Origin: Nicotiana tabacum
Taxonomy: Eukaryota > Streptophyta > Magnoliopsida > Solanales > Solanaceae
Direction: 5' to 3'
Length of the DNA: 64,000 nt
NCBI RefSeq assembly: GCF_000715075.1
Contig: NC_134103.1
Location: forward strand, 55,706,230-55,770,229
Shown: in pieces, positions 12,447 to 24,900 of the stretch
Layout of the letters: each line of letters begins with the position of its first letter
How positions within the stretch are numbered: the stretch's first letter is position 1
Notes under the pieces: generated by a model
Told to the model about the DNA's origin: nothing
Database searches by the model: none
Seen by the model: the letters and a program-made list of their open reading frames with translations, nothing else
Position numbers and translations under genes: made by a program

Positions 12447-12451
12447 TGACA
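12447..12451. repeat. Target-site duplication of element B, left copy (TGACA)
   Basis: TGACA directly before the LTR terminus at 12452 is matched exactly at 41192-41196. Confidence 0.9.
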
Positions 12452-15167
12452 TGTCACGACCCGAAATTTCCACCTTCAGGACCGTGATGGCACCTAACAT
12501 TTCACTTGCTAGGCAAGCCAACGTTAGAATAATATTACCCATTTTAAAATAATTTTAAATTAATTAATAATAAAGAAACAAATGCAGAAGTAAAGTGTGA
12601 AATGTAGTGAATAATTCATAATAATAGCGATGTCTAAATACCATCCCAGAACTGGAGTCACAAGTGTATGAACTTCTAGAATAATACAAATAAAGGTCTG
12701 AATAAAATTCAAGTTGTTTGAAAAATAATACATAGCTGAGACAAGATAGAAGGGGACTTCAGAATTGCGAACGCTGTGTAGTTAATACCTCAAGTCTCCA
12801 TTGGTATCTGTATCCAGGCAAATCTACTATACGCCACTGGGACCAACTCTTAAATCTGCACAAGAAGTACAGAGTACAGTATCAGAACAACAGACCCCAT
12901 GTACTGGTAAGTATCGAGCCTAACCTCGATGAAGTAGTGACGAGGCTATGACAAGACAAGTACATAAACAACCTGTACAAATATATATAAATACGAAGTA
13001 CTAATAATACAATAAATAACAATTTATAAATTGGGCGGGAACATGTGAAGGGGAAGGATATAATAATTTTAACAGGAGAAGTGTCACTTAATAGCCAATT
13101 AATGTATCAACAATAAAATGAGCAATCGATAATATAAATATGGCACAGCACCACTCTTCGTGCTTTTACTCTCATTTGACACGTCATCACCCTTCGTACT
13201 TTTACACTAACAATTGGCACGACAACACCCTTCGTGCTTTTACACTCATAAATGGCACGGCAACACCCTTCGTGCCTTTACACTCACAATTGGCACGGCA
13301 ACATCCTTCGGGCTTTTACACCCTTCATTACCATGAAAATAATAATATAAATTTGGAAGAGTATTTAAGTGCGGGGATATACACTTATCAATCAATTCAA
13401 TACTAAAATACCGACTTCACCTTCCAAAATATTCATCAATAATTAAATGAATAATCATTTCACGAATAAGATCAAATGAGCATGTGACAATTATTGCAGG
13501 AACTCAAAAATTAATATTTGATAAGGAATATGAGTGAAACAATTAATATAATAATTAATTCTTGTTTTAAAAAGATTTATAATTTTTCAAGTAATTATGC
13601 AACCAATTAATTCGACGACGTATAGACACTATCACCTTTCCTATACGTCATACACATGCATCTCACATAAAAAATAATTTAATGGTTCTATTCACTCAAG
13701 TCAAGGTTAACCACGACACTTACCTCGCTTGCAACAAATTTCAAGAATCCAATAAACCTTTCCCTCACGCATTCATGTCCGAAATCCTCAAATCTAGTCA
13801 TAAACAATTCAATATACTCAATACAAATCGTAGGAATAAATTCCATATGAATTTGCTAAAAAAAATCCAAAATTCATATCAATAGTGGGGCCAACGTCTC
13901 GAATCTCGAAAAAACTTATGAAATCCGAATAACTGTTCCGAGACGAGTCCAACCATACAAAAATTACCAAATTTTGATGTCAAATGGACCTTCAAATCTT
14001 AATTTTTCATTTTTGGAAAGTTTTACAAAAATTCTAATTTCTTGCATCTAAATCTGAAATAAGTGATGAATATAGATATGGATTTATGAAATATAAACAC
14101 TTTTGGTTATAGAACACTTACACACTTCAAAGTCATGAAACTCCCCTTTGAAATCGCCCAAATCTGAGACTTAAAACTCAAAAATGAGTAAAAATGGCGA
14201 CTTCCGAATTTATGTGTTCTGCCCAGTCATTTTCGCATCTGTGGATAAAAGTTCCGCATTTGCGGACTCGCATTTGCGATGCCAGGCTGCCAGGTGAAGT
14301 TTCGCATCTACGGACATTCCTGTCGCACCTGCGACATCCGCTTTTGCGCAAATTGGTCGCACCTGCGAAGACCCCAGGCCAGCCCAGTCCCGCATCTGCA
14401 CAATTCCGCCGCAGTTGTGGCATCGCACCTGCGGCCAAGACCCTCGCAGGTGCGATTACATCAGAGGCGGCAAATTTTCAGAATCTGCTTAAGTTCACAA
14501 TTTGATCCGATTTCGATCCGAATCACACTCAGGGTACTCGGGGCCCCATCCAAAAATACCAACAAGTCTCGTAACATAATACGGACTTACTCGGGGTCTC
14601 ATATCACGTCAAACAACGCTGAAATTACAATTCACACCTCGATTCGATCTTTTGAGCTTTAAACTTTTCAATTTGCAAATCTCGTGCCAAAACATATTAA
14701 ATGAATCTGGAATGACTTAAAATTTGGCTCACAAGTTATAAATGACATAACGGATCTATTCCCATTTCCAGAATCGGATCGCGGCTCCGATATCAAAAAG
14801 TCAACTCCGTGGTCAAACTTGGAAATCTTAAGCCTTTAAATTACTAGTTACCGTTAAATGGTCATAACTTGAGCTAGGGACCTCCAAATGAAATTTCGGG
14901 CATACGCCCAAGTCCCAAATCACGATACGGACCTACCAGAACTGTCAAAACACTGGTTCGGGTCTGTTTGCTCAAAATGTTGACCACAGTCAACTCAGTT
15001 GAGTTTTAAGGCTCTATTTCACATTTTAATCTAATTTTCACATAAAAACTTTTCGGAAAATTATACGAACTACGCACGCAAGTCGAGGAGTGATAAATAG
15101 TGCTTTTTGAGGTCTTAGAACATAGAATTAATTATTAAATTTAAAGATGACCTTTTGGGACATCACA
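12452..15167 (-). mobile_element. Element B left (3') LTR
   Basis: 2716 bp from TGTCACGACCC to ...CATCACA. It contains a 36-38-bp minisatellite (13141-13326), an AT-rich middle, and a GC-rich block of repeated tgcgga/cgcacctgcga motifs (about 14230-14460). It lacks the SINE present in the other LTR, so it preserves the empty site (near 13336). Confidence 0.9.
13141..13326. repeat. 36-38-bp minisatellite in LTR B, about five units
   Basis: Units start with tggcacggcaacacccttcg or variants at 13141, 13177, 13215, 13253 and 13291. The array is also present in the right LTR (about 38900-39085), so it is older than the insertion of B. Coding frames read across it are repeat artefacts. Confidence 0.9.
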
Positions 15168-15178
15168 TTCTCCACCTC
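15168..15178 (-). promoter_or_regulatory. Polypurine tract of element B
   Basis: The minus strand reads GAGGTGGAGAA directly before the LTR, the expected plus-strand DNA priming site. Confidence 0.75.
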
Positions 15179-15238
15179 TAAAACAAACGTTCGTCCTCGA
15201 ACGGAGTTAGAAAACGTACCTGAGCTGGTGAAAAGGTG

Positions 15239-18200
15239 TTAATATTTACTCTGCATGTCCGACTCAGACTCCAAGGTAGGTGCTTCAACCGGTTGACCTC
15301 TCCATTGAACCCGAACTGAAGGATAACTCTTAGACCTCAACTGTCGGACCTGCCGGGCTAGAATAGCTACCGACACCTTCTCATAAGTCAAATCCTTGTC
15401 CAATTGGACTGAGCTGAAATCTAACACATGGGACGGATCACCATGATATTTCTGGAGCATAGACACATGGAATACCGGATGAACTACTGATAAACTAGGT
15501 GGTAGTGCAAGCCTGTAGGCTACTTTACCCACATTTTCAAGAATTTCGAAGGGTCTAATATACCTAGGGCTCAACTTGCCCTTCTTTCCGAACCTCATTA
15601 CACCTTTCATAGGTGAATCCCGAAGCAATATTCGTTCTCCAACCATGAATGCAATATAACGAACTTTACGGTCAGCATAACCCTTTTGCCTAGAATGAGC
15701 TGTGCGAAGTTGATCTTGAATAACCTTGACCTTATCCAAGGCATCCTGTACCAAATCGGTACCCAACAACCGAGCCTCTCCCGGTTCAAACCAGCCAACT
15801 GGCGAACGACATCACCTTCCGTATAATGCTTCATATGGAGCCATCTGAATGCTCGACTGGTAGCTATTATTTATAAGCAAACTCCGCAAGTTGCAAGAAT
15901 TGATCCCAAGAACCTCCAAAGTCTATAACACAGGTGCGAAGCATATCTTCCAATATCTGAATAGTGCGCTCTGACTGTCCATCTGTCTGTGGATGAAATG
16001 ATGTACTCAACTCAACCTGCGTGCCTAGCTCACGCTGTACAGCCCTCCAAAAGTGTGAGCTAAACTACGTACCTCGATCTGAAATAATAGACACGGGCAC
16101 ATCGTGAAGGTGGATAATCTCACGAAGGTAAATTCCAACTAACCGCTGAAGAATAGGTAACTGCCACTTGAATGAAATGTGCTGACTTGGTCAACCTGTC
16201 CACAATGACCCAAACTGCGTCAAATTTTCTCTATGTTCGTGGAAGCCCAACAACAAAATCCATAGTGATACGCTCCCACTTCCACTCAGGAATTTCTAAC
16301 TTCTGAAGAAAACCACCAGGTCTCTGATGCTCGTACTTAACTTGCTGAGAATTTAGACACCGGGCTACATATGCGACTATATCCTTCTTCATTCTCCTCC
16401 ACCAATAATGTTTCCCCAAATCTTGATATATTTTGGCGGCACCTAGAAGAATAGAATATCTAGAACTGTGGGCCTCTTCCAGAATTATTTCATGAAGCCC
16501 ATCCACATTAGGCACACAAATACGACCCTGCATTTGCAGAACTCCATCTTCCCCTACAACAACCTGTTTGGCATCAACGTGTCGCACCGTGTCCTTAAGG
16601 ACAAGTAAATGTGGATTATCATACTGCAGCTCTCTGATGCGCTCATATAAAGAAGACCGAGCAACTGTACAAGCTAGAACCCGACTGGGTTCCAAAACAT
16701 CTAAGCTCACGAACTGATTAGCCAAAGTCTGAACATCTGCAACTAACGGTCTCTCACCGACCGGAAGATATGTAAGACTTCCCATACTCATAGCCTTTTT
16801 ACTCACAGCATCAACCACTACATTGGCCTTTCCGGGGTGATACAAAATAGTGATTTCATAATCTTTCAACAACTCCAACCATCTTCTCTGCCTCAAATTG
16901 AGATCTTTTTGCCTGAACAGATACTGTAGGCTACGATGATCGGTAAAAACCTCACACGAGACACCATAAATGTAATGTCTCCAAATCTTAAAGTGTGGAC
17001 AATGGCTGCCAATTCTGAGTCATGAACAAGATAATTCTTTTCATGAACTTTCAACTGCCGCGGCGCATATGCAATCACCCTGCCATCTTGCATCAATACT
17101 GCACAAATCCCAACAATAGATGCATCACAATACACCGTATACGATCCTGAACCTGTGGGTAATACCAACACCGGCGTCGTAGTCAAAGCAGTCTTGAGCT
17201 TCTGAAAGCTCAACTCACACCCGTCTGACCATTCGAATGGAACACCTTTTTGGGTCAGTCTGGTCAATGGGCTTGCTATAGATGAAAACCCTTCCACGAA
17301 TCGACGATAATAACCTGCCAAACCCCGGAAACTCTGTATCTCTGTAACTGAAGTAGGTTTAGGCCAATTCTGAACATGCTCAATTTTTTAGGATCCACCT
17401 TTATGCCTTCTGCCGATACAAAATGCCCCAAAAAGGCAGCTGAGTCTAACCAAAATTCACATTTTGAAAATTTGGCATATAACTGATTATTTTTCACATT
17501 CTGAAGCACACTCCGAAGATGTTGCCCATGCTCCTCTAGACCGCATGAGTAAATCAAGATATCATCAATGAATACAACTACAAAAGAATCCAAATAGGGC
17601 TTGAACACCCGATTCACCAATTCCATAAATGTTGCTGGGGCATTTGTCAACCCAAATGACATCACTAGAAATTCGTAATGCCTATACCGAGTCCAAAAAG
17701 CTGTCTTAGGGACATCATATGCCCTAATCTTCAATTGATGGTAACCAGACCTCAAGTCAATCTTTGAAAATACCTTGGCACCTTGAAGCTGATCCAATAA
17801 GTCATCAATTCTTGGCAGTGGAGACTTGTTCTTGATAGTAGCCTTGTTCAACTGCCGATAATCTATACACATTCGCATTGAACCATCTTTCTTCTTTACA
17901 AATAATACCGGTGCACCCCAAAGCGAGACACTGGGTCTAATGAATCCCTGATCAAGTAAATCTTGTAACTGCTCCTTCAATTCTTTCTACTCTGGCGGGG
18001 CCATATGGTATGGTGGGATGGAAACAGGCTGAGTGCCCGGAGCTAAATCAATACAGAAGTCAATATATCTATCGGGTGGCATTCCCGGCAAATCTGCAGG
18101 AAATACTTCTGAAAATTTACGAACAACTGGTACTGAGTCCATAGGAGGAACATCCGCACTGGGATCGTGAATATAAGCCAGAAAGGCTAGACACCCTTTC

Positions 18201-18603
18201 TCGACCATACGTCGAGCCTTCATATAAGAAATAACCTTGTTGGTAGAATGACCAAGAGCTCCTTTCCACTCTAATCGATGTAACCCCGGCATGACTAGGG
18301 TCGCTGTCTTGGCATGACAATCCAATATAGCATGATAAGGTGACAGCCAATCGATAACCAAGATGACATCAAAATCTACCATATCAAGAAGTAGAAGATC
18401 CACACGAGTATCAAGACTACCAATAGACATGATCTACTACAATAGAGTCTCCCACCGGTGTAGATACACACAGAAGCACTCAGAGAATCACAAGGCACAA
18501 CAAAATATGAAGCAAAATAGGAGGACACATAGGAATAAATAGATCCTAGATCAAATAGAACTAAAGCATCTCTGTGGAAAACTGGTATAATACCTGTGAT
18601 CAT
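15239..18603 (-). pseudogene. Element B pol: protease, RT, RNase H, integrase (broken)
   Basis: Read right to left. The protease is at about 18400-18600 with VLFDLGS, where Leu replaces the Pro or Ser of the usual D-P/S-G triad. A linker (18000-18430) leads to RT at 17300-17980 with [19 protein letters not shown] and the catalytic FIDDILIYS. RNase H is at 16900-17250 (YCDAS). The integrase zinc finger is at about 16350-16500; its second Cys is Ser (CLNSQQ). The integrase core (15850-16230) is in several frames, and the C-terminal MKGVMRFGKKGKLSPRYI part lies at 15239-15769. A stop at 17986 and frameshifts near 17390, 16980 and 16230 destroy it. Confidence 0.88.
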
Positions 18604-19352
18604 AGCATCAGATGACTCAGCCTTAGGCCTAGCTGGAAAAGCATAAAATCGGGGTTGGGCCCTACTAGACTAAATTGCGTCCCTAGGACGGCCTCTAACT
18701 GGCTGGCCTCTACCTCTAACGGCCTGACCTCCAACTCTAACGGCCTGACCTCCACCTCTAGATGCCTGATCCCTACCTCTAGCTGGCTGAGCAGGCGGTG
18801 AAACAACTGGTGCTGGAACCATAACACGTGAACCCTGCTGTTGCATGCTGCCCTGAGACAGGGGGTAGAATCTAGCAATGTGCCTCGGATCACCACAAGT
18901 ATAGCAGGACCTCAGTTGTTGTGACTGCTGACCCGAACGGGCCGAATAACCGCTGTAGTGACTCTGGTGTGGTGGTGCACTAATAGGAGCTGAATGTGCA
19001 CTAAATGGTGGCTGCCCAGAGTAAGGCATAATAGGACCGTGACTCCTTGAAGCACCAGAAAATGCCTGAAGTACTGAATGAAACAGTCTAGGAGGATGAC
19101 CCCTACCAAAATTACACGTGTCTCCAGACGAGGCACCACTAAAACCACCAAACTGATGAGGCCTCTAATCAGACCTCTGCCCTCTCACCTGTGCAAGAAC
19201 TATCTCGATCCTCTTTGCGACATTAGCAGCCGCCTGAAAGGAAATATCACTTCCGGCCTCCTTGGCCATCTGAAGCCTGATACGGTGAGTGAGTCCCTCA
19301 ATAAACCTCCTCACTCTCTCTCCCTCAGTAGGTAATAAAAGGAGAGCATGAC
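18604..19352 (-). pseudogene. Element B gag, C-terminal part with zinc knuckle
   Basis: Minus strand. From 19352 the frame reads RHALLLLPTEGERVRRFIEG, a retrotransposon gag core. Later comes a knuckle at about 18860-18910, CYTCGDPRHIARFYPL, in which the last Cys of CCHC is Tyr. It ends in a Gly/Arg-rich repeat tail (QAVRGRGQPVRGRP). The upstream half of the same gag lies 17.8 kb away at 37177-38029, beyond element C. Confidence 0.85.
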
Positions 19353-19357
19353 GGGCT
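19353..19357. repeat. Target-site duplication of element C, left copy
   Basis: The plus strand reads gggct before the LTR (minus strand AGCCC). The partner at 37177-37181 reads agact (minus strand AGTCT), two C-to-T transitions away. Confidence 0.7.
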
Positions 19358-20261
19358 TGTCAAGCCCCGAAACTAGGAGCGAGACCAGCACCCGGTACCT
19401 CACCTAACCCGGCGTACCAAATTGTGACTAAGGGACTCTGAACATATAATGTCATACTTTGGCCATGGGGCCACCTTGCAAGACAATTTGGGAAGCAAAA
19501 TATAAAACTGAATGGAAACTAGCGCTAACTAAACATCAATATAAAGCTAGGCCGACAAGGCCGTCATAGCTACTACAGTTGACAAACCACCAAATTAAAC
19601 ATACCAGGCCTACAAACCCAACATACTGCACTAACCAACAGGATATGTGTACAAGCCTCTACTGATTAGATGTACTGTGATCGGAACAAGGCCCCGACCT
19701 ACCCATAACATATATACAGATATACATAAGATGTACACAAAACTCTAGACCTGGCAACTCCAAAAGATGTGGAGCTTACCGATCAGGCTAAACTCGGGAA
19801 ACACCTACTGAGGAGGTCTACCCATCTGTCTGTCTGAACCTGCACGCATGAAATGCAGCGCCCCCAGAAAAGGGACGTCAGTACGAAATAATGTACCGAG
19901 TATGTAAGGCAATAAAATAACTGAAAGCTGAAACTGAACTGATAATATGATAACTGTAATTAACTGGGAGTCAAAGATGATCTGGAGATATACTTACCTG
20001 CTGATACTGACTCAACTCTCTCAATATAGTAGTAAAATAAATGTCCGGCCCTATAGGTCTCAGAACGTGTAACTGCTCCACCGTAGTATGCTCGCTCATA
20101 GGCGCTCGACCATACTAGGCTCTGTATCTTGGCCATTCTGGGCTCGCTCATAGGCGCTCGGCCACAGTAGGCTTGGTATATAACTTACCATCTGATCAGT
20201 GGTCGCCCATTAGGGGCCTGCCCACCGATTATAGCTCGATGGTGGTGCAAATACTATAATA

Positions 20262-20295
<34 letters not shown>

Positions 20296-21901
20296 CCTCT
20301 GCTCTCTTGACTGAATAAAGACAAAAATAAACTGAATATGAAGTCTCGATAAGGAATAATATTGTAACTTATGAGACTAGAATAATGTGAATAAATTCAT
20401 GAATACAAACTTCTCTTTATGTCTCATTATTAACACATGTAGCTACGAGATCATGCCAAAATAAAGGAAGGGCTTAGCCTTAACATACCTTATCACAATC
20501 TTTCCAATCACCAAGTTGAACTCACCTCTTTGCACCTTAATCTACAAGAATGATAATAATACTATCGTTAAGTTACGAAAGGTACAACTATCGCACAACG
20601 AACGACAAGCTTATTTTGTATTAAAACAAGCAGCATCTCCCCTATAATCCTTACTTCCTCCAAATTCAAGATAACACCAACAATACAAGAACAGAACAAT
20701 AACAACATATATACATCATTTTCCAGTCCTATATACGCCATCAAATACTACAAAACAGCCCAACACACCCCAATCTCTTCATACACAAAAAGACCACCGT
20801 AGTAGTGTCAAACAACCCGGAAATGTTATGACGAACGACCAGCCCACCACCCTACATTTATATGGTGTTTCTACACCCCCTTCCTCCTCCAAAACTCCAC
20901 AAAATAGTAGTAAAACACGGAGCCCAACAGCAACACAAAACAGTCCGCTACAAGTGAATAACTCGAACTCACGGCTTTCGATCACCGTCCCGTGAGTTCT
21001 TACAAGTATAGAACGACTTACCATGAATTTACAGTAGAAACAATGGATGAAAGAGAGCAGTAAACTCAAATTTGTTGGATAACTCAGCTCCTATCTTGGT
21101 TCTTCAAACTCTAGGTTTTACCTCCAATTAGAACTTGAAAGGGAAAGAAAATCAATTAGGGTTTGTGGAAAATTTTTGGGAGGTTTTTTGCAGAGTTTAT
21201 GTCTGGTTATTATGCTCTATTTTAAGTCTAATATATGAAGAAAATAGGCCTTTAAAAGGCCTCTTTGGACGACCCGAAATGCCCCATTTTTGGGCTCTCA
21301 TTTAAGCAAGTAGGTGACACACCTACTTGTTACCTAGCAGCTTGCGCAGTATCGCAAAAATGCCCATATCTCTCTACTCCGATGTCGTATTGACAAACGG
21401 TTTAATGCGTTGGAAAATAGACTCATTGATATTTAATTTGATGGGTGGAAAACCCCATAACTCTAAGCATATTGGGAGAATATTGCAGTTACATTTGTCC
21501 CAAAGTTTGAGTAAAACTTATGAATGTAACTTGTGATGACTTTCATCGACATTTTTTCCACAACTCGCTTGACATCAAAAAATAACATATGGATGTCATA
21601 CGACTAATATAAATCATAATATAATCTCCTTATAATGTTAAGCACCCTAGTCTCACCCCAAAGGTACATGTTATAACATTTCCAACTTGTCAACTTTCGA
21701 CGAAATATTGTTTTCTTCAATTGCTTTAGCTTCTGAACCGTCCAACCCTCTTTGTACTTGTTGTTCATGATCTTCAATATTTGTAACCTTAGAGGTAACA
21801 TGATTAACTTACTTTATATACTTTTAAATATTATCTCATTTTTGGTCCTACACTAGTTTGCTTACGATGCATTTTTACGTACGAAAATATAGGGTGTAAC
21901 A
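19358..21901 (-). mobile_element. LTR C1 (3' outer LTR)
   Basis: 2544 bp, TGTCAAGCCCC...GTAACA. It includes a (TA)n run at about 20264-20292, the CTGCAC...ATGCAG hairpin near 19847, and the ACGTCCCTTTTCTGGGGGCGC block (minus strand). It is the most diverged of the three LTRs from about 20550 onward. Confidence 0.9.
20264..20292. repeat. (TA)n microsatellite in LTR C1
   Basis: About 14 TA repeats; the same place in C2 (about 27733-27748) and C3 (about 35537-35553) has shorter runs, as expected for slippage. Confidence 0.9.
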
Positions 21902-21916
21902 TCATTCCCCCTTGGG
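21902..21916 (-). promoter_or_regulatory. Polypurine tract of element C, copy a
   Basis: The minus strand reads CCCAAGGGGGAATGA next to LTR C1. The matching tract of copy b is at 29372-29387, with one more G. Confidence 0.75.
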
Positions 21917-21982
21917 AACATTCGTCCTTGAATGTTTACTCTTAGAGTGTTTGGAAAATTTTGCCAGAGTATCCTTCTTACA

Positions 21983-24900
21983 CTAGGTTAAAACCAACCT
22001 GCACGCAGCCAGAAAACATACTATGCATGCCACACATGGCCAATGTTTATAAATAGCAACACTTTGCCTCACCGACCATAAATCGTTAATACTAAAAGTA
22101 AAAAATAAAAGCGTACCTGATGACCTACAAGCCTGAATAGAGCTGTGTTGTAGCGTCCCATCTCGAGCCATATCTTCAGTTTGAAATAGGTGGGGGTATT
22201 TAGACTTCATTTCTTCCTCTGATTCCCATGTCATCTCTTCTACATTCTTGCTCCTCCATAAAACCTTCACGAAAGCTACCTCCTTATTTCATAGCTTGTG
22301 GATTTGTCGGTCTAGGATGGCAACTGGAATTTCCTCATATGACAAGTCCCCTGTAATCTGTACATCATTCGTGGGCACCACTCGGGTAGGATCGCCAATG
22401 CACTTCCGTAGCATAGATACGTGAAAAACTGGATGGACAGACTCCAATTCATAGGGAAAATCTAACTCATAAGCTACTTAGCCCACTCTCCGAATGATCC
22501 TATAAGGCCCAATATACCGTGGGCTAAGCTTGCCTTTCTTGCCAAAACCTCATCACGCCCTTCATAGGTGATACCTTTAAGAATATCCAGTCATTAATCC
22601 TGAACTCTAAGTCTCGTCGCCGCACGTCAGAATATGACTTTTGACGACTCTGAGCTGTCAACAGTCGCTCCCGGATAATCTTTCCTTTCTCTATGGCCTG
22701 TTGAACCAGGTCTGGCCCATATAACCCAGATTCTCCAACATCAAACCACCCTATAGGAGATCTGCACTTACGCCCATACAAAGCCTCGTTCGGAGCCATC
22801 TGGATACTGGAGTGGTAACTGTTATTATATGCAAACTCGATAAGAGGTAGATGTTCATCCCAACTTCTTTTAAAATCCAACACACATACTCGTAACATAT
22901 CCTCGAGCGTCTGAATTGTGCGCTCAACTTGTTCATCAGTCTGTGGATGAAAAGTTGTGCTGAGATTCACCTGAGTCCCTAGACCTCTTTGAAATGACCT
23001 CCAAAAATGTGCTGTAAACTGAACCCCACGATCAAATATAATAGAAACTGGTACTCCGTGTAGCCGTACTATCTCCTTAATATATAACTTTGCATAATCT
23101 TCTACTGTATATGTAGATCTGACTGGTAGGAAGTGAGCTGATTTCGTGAGCCTATCGACTATTACCCATATGGAATCAAACATACGATTAGAACGAGGTA
23201 AACCCGTGATAAAGTCTATGTTTATCGCCTCCCATTTCCATGTCGGGATCTCTATAGTCTGCATTAACCCTCGTACTGCCTTTCCTTGACTTCAGCTATG
23301 AGGGATGATTTTGCAGTGTTTTGGAGTACAACTCCACCATCCTCAGAATCTACTAACCAAACCCCCAAACAAGCCAATTGATGAATCTCTCTAGTTAATT
23401 GTCTTTTCTCGGCCTCTACATGTACTAAGCTACCCATAGATCGGCGACTTAAGGCATCTGCTACAACATTAGCTTTCCCTGGATGGTAGAGAATGTTGCC
23501 ATCGTAATCTTTCAATAACTCAAGCCATCGCCTCTGTCACAAATTCAACACTTTCTGCTTGAAGATATATTGTAGGCTTTTATTATCTGTAAATACATCA
23601 ACATGAACACCATATAAATAATGTCGTCATATCTTATGTGCATGGACAACCGCAGCTAACTCGAGGTCATGGGTCGGATAATTGCTCTTGTGCTTCCTCA
23701 ACTGCCTTGAAGCATACGCAATTACCTTCCCATGTTGCATCAGGACACATCCAAACCCGACACCTGATGCATCACAATACATGGCATAACCCTCTAGACC
23801 CTCTGGAAGTGTTAGAACTGGTGCTGAGGTCAACCTGTTCTTAAGTTCTTGGAAACTCCGCTCGCAAGCCTCCGTCCATTGAAACTTAGTTTCTTTCTGC
23901 ATCAACTTCGTCAATGGTGCCGAAAGGGACGAAAAACCCTCTACGAACCTCCGGTAGTATCCTGCTAAGCATAGAAAGCTACGAACCTCTGTCGGGGTGG
24001 TAGGTCTAGGCCAAGATTTCTCGGCCTCAATCTTCTAAGTGTCTACCTTTATACCTTTATCTGATACAATATACCCCAAGAATGCTACAGACTTCAACCA
24101 GAACTCACATTTAGAAAACTTAGTATACAACTTACGATTACAGAGGGTTTGGAGTACCGCTCGTAGGTGGTCCGCATGCTCATCCTCTGAACGGGAATAA
24201 ACCAGAATATCATCAATAAATACTATCACGAACAGATCTAAAAATGGCCAGAATAGGCTATTCATCAAGTCCATAAATACAGCGGGTGCATTAGTCAACC
24301 CGAAGGACATGACAAGGAACTCGAAGTGGCCATATCGGGTCCTGAAGGCTGTCTTCGGAATATCTTTTTCCCGAACTCTGACCTGGTGGTACCCCAACCT
24401 CAAATCTATCTTTGAAAAGCATCTAGCCCCCTACAACTGATCAAACAAGTCATCGATCCTTGGAAGTGGATACTTATTCTTAATAGTTACCTTGTTCAGC
24501 TGCCTATAATCGATACACATCCTCAGCGAGCCGTCTTTCTTCCGCACAAATAGTACTGGTGCAACCCAAGGTGAGGTACTGGGCCTGATGTAACCTTTCT
24601 CTAGCAAATCTTTTAACTGCTCCTTCAACTCCTTCAATTCGGCAGGTGCCATTCTATACGGAGGGACGAATATTAGTTGAGTTCCTACAAGCAAATCGAT
24701 GCTAAAATTAATCTCTCGCTCTGGAGGAATACCTGGAAGCTCATCTGGAAACAAATCTTCATACTCTTTGACTACGAGAATAGACTGAAGTGTAGGTATC
24801 TCAGCATCTGCATCTCTAACTCGCACAATATGATAAATGCACCCTTTTGCGATCATTTTCCTCGCCTTCAGATAAGAAATAAACCTACCTCTGGGTGTTG

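Larger units (their letters stand above)
10499..12451 (+). mobile_element. Element A internal region, left half (non-coding)
   Basis: The leader follows the primer site and shares the 'gaggctacagggcattta' block with other leaders in the window. No plus-strand frame longer than about 60 codons is present and no gag, protease or polymerase motif can be read. Minus-strand frames at 10759-11091 and 11214-11477 show no domain and are chance openings. Confidence 0.75.

Noticed and set aside
13141..13326. Regular repeats resembling a CRISPR array
   Set aside because: Units are adjacent and whole-unit similar, without unique spacers, in plant LTR DNA; a minisatellite.
14178..14662. Overlapping frames up to 127 codons on both strands in LTR B (and again near 40189-40530)
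   Set aside because: They result from the GC-rich cgcacctgcga block, which has few stop codons in any frame; the right LTR copy changes the frame.
20779..21069. Frame of 66-96 codons on the minus strand, repeated at 28336 and 36141
   Set aside because: It recurs because it lies in the three copies of LTR C. Its end varies between copies and no known domain is visible. A conserved small LTR protein is not excluded but not supported.
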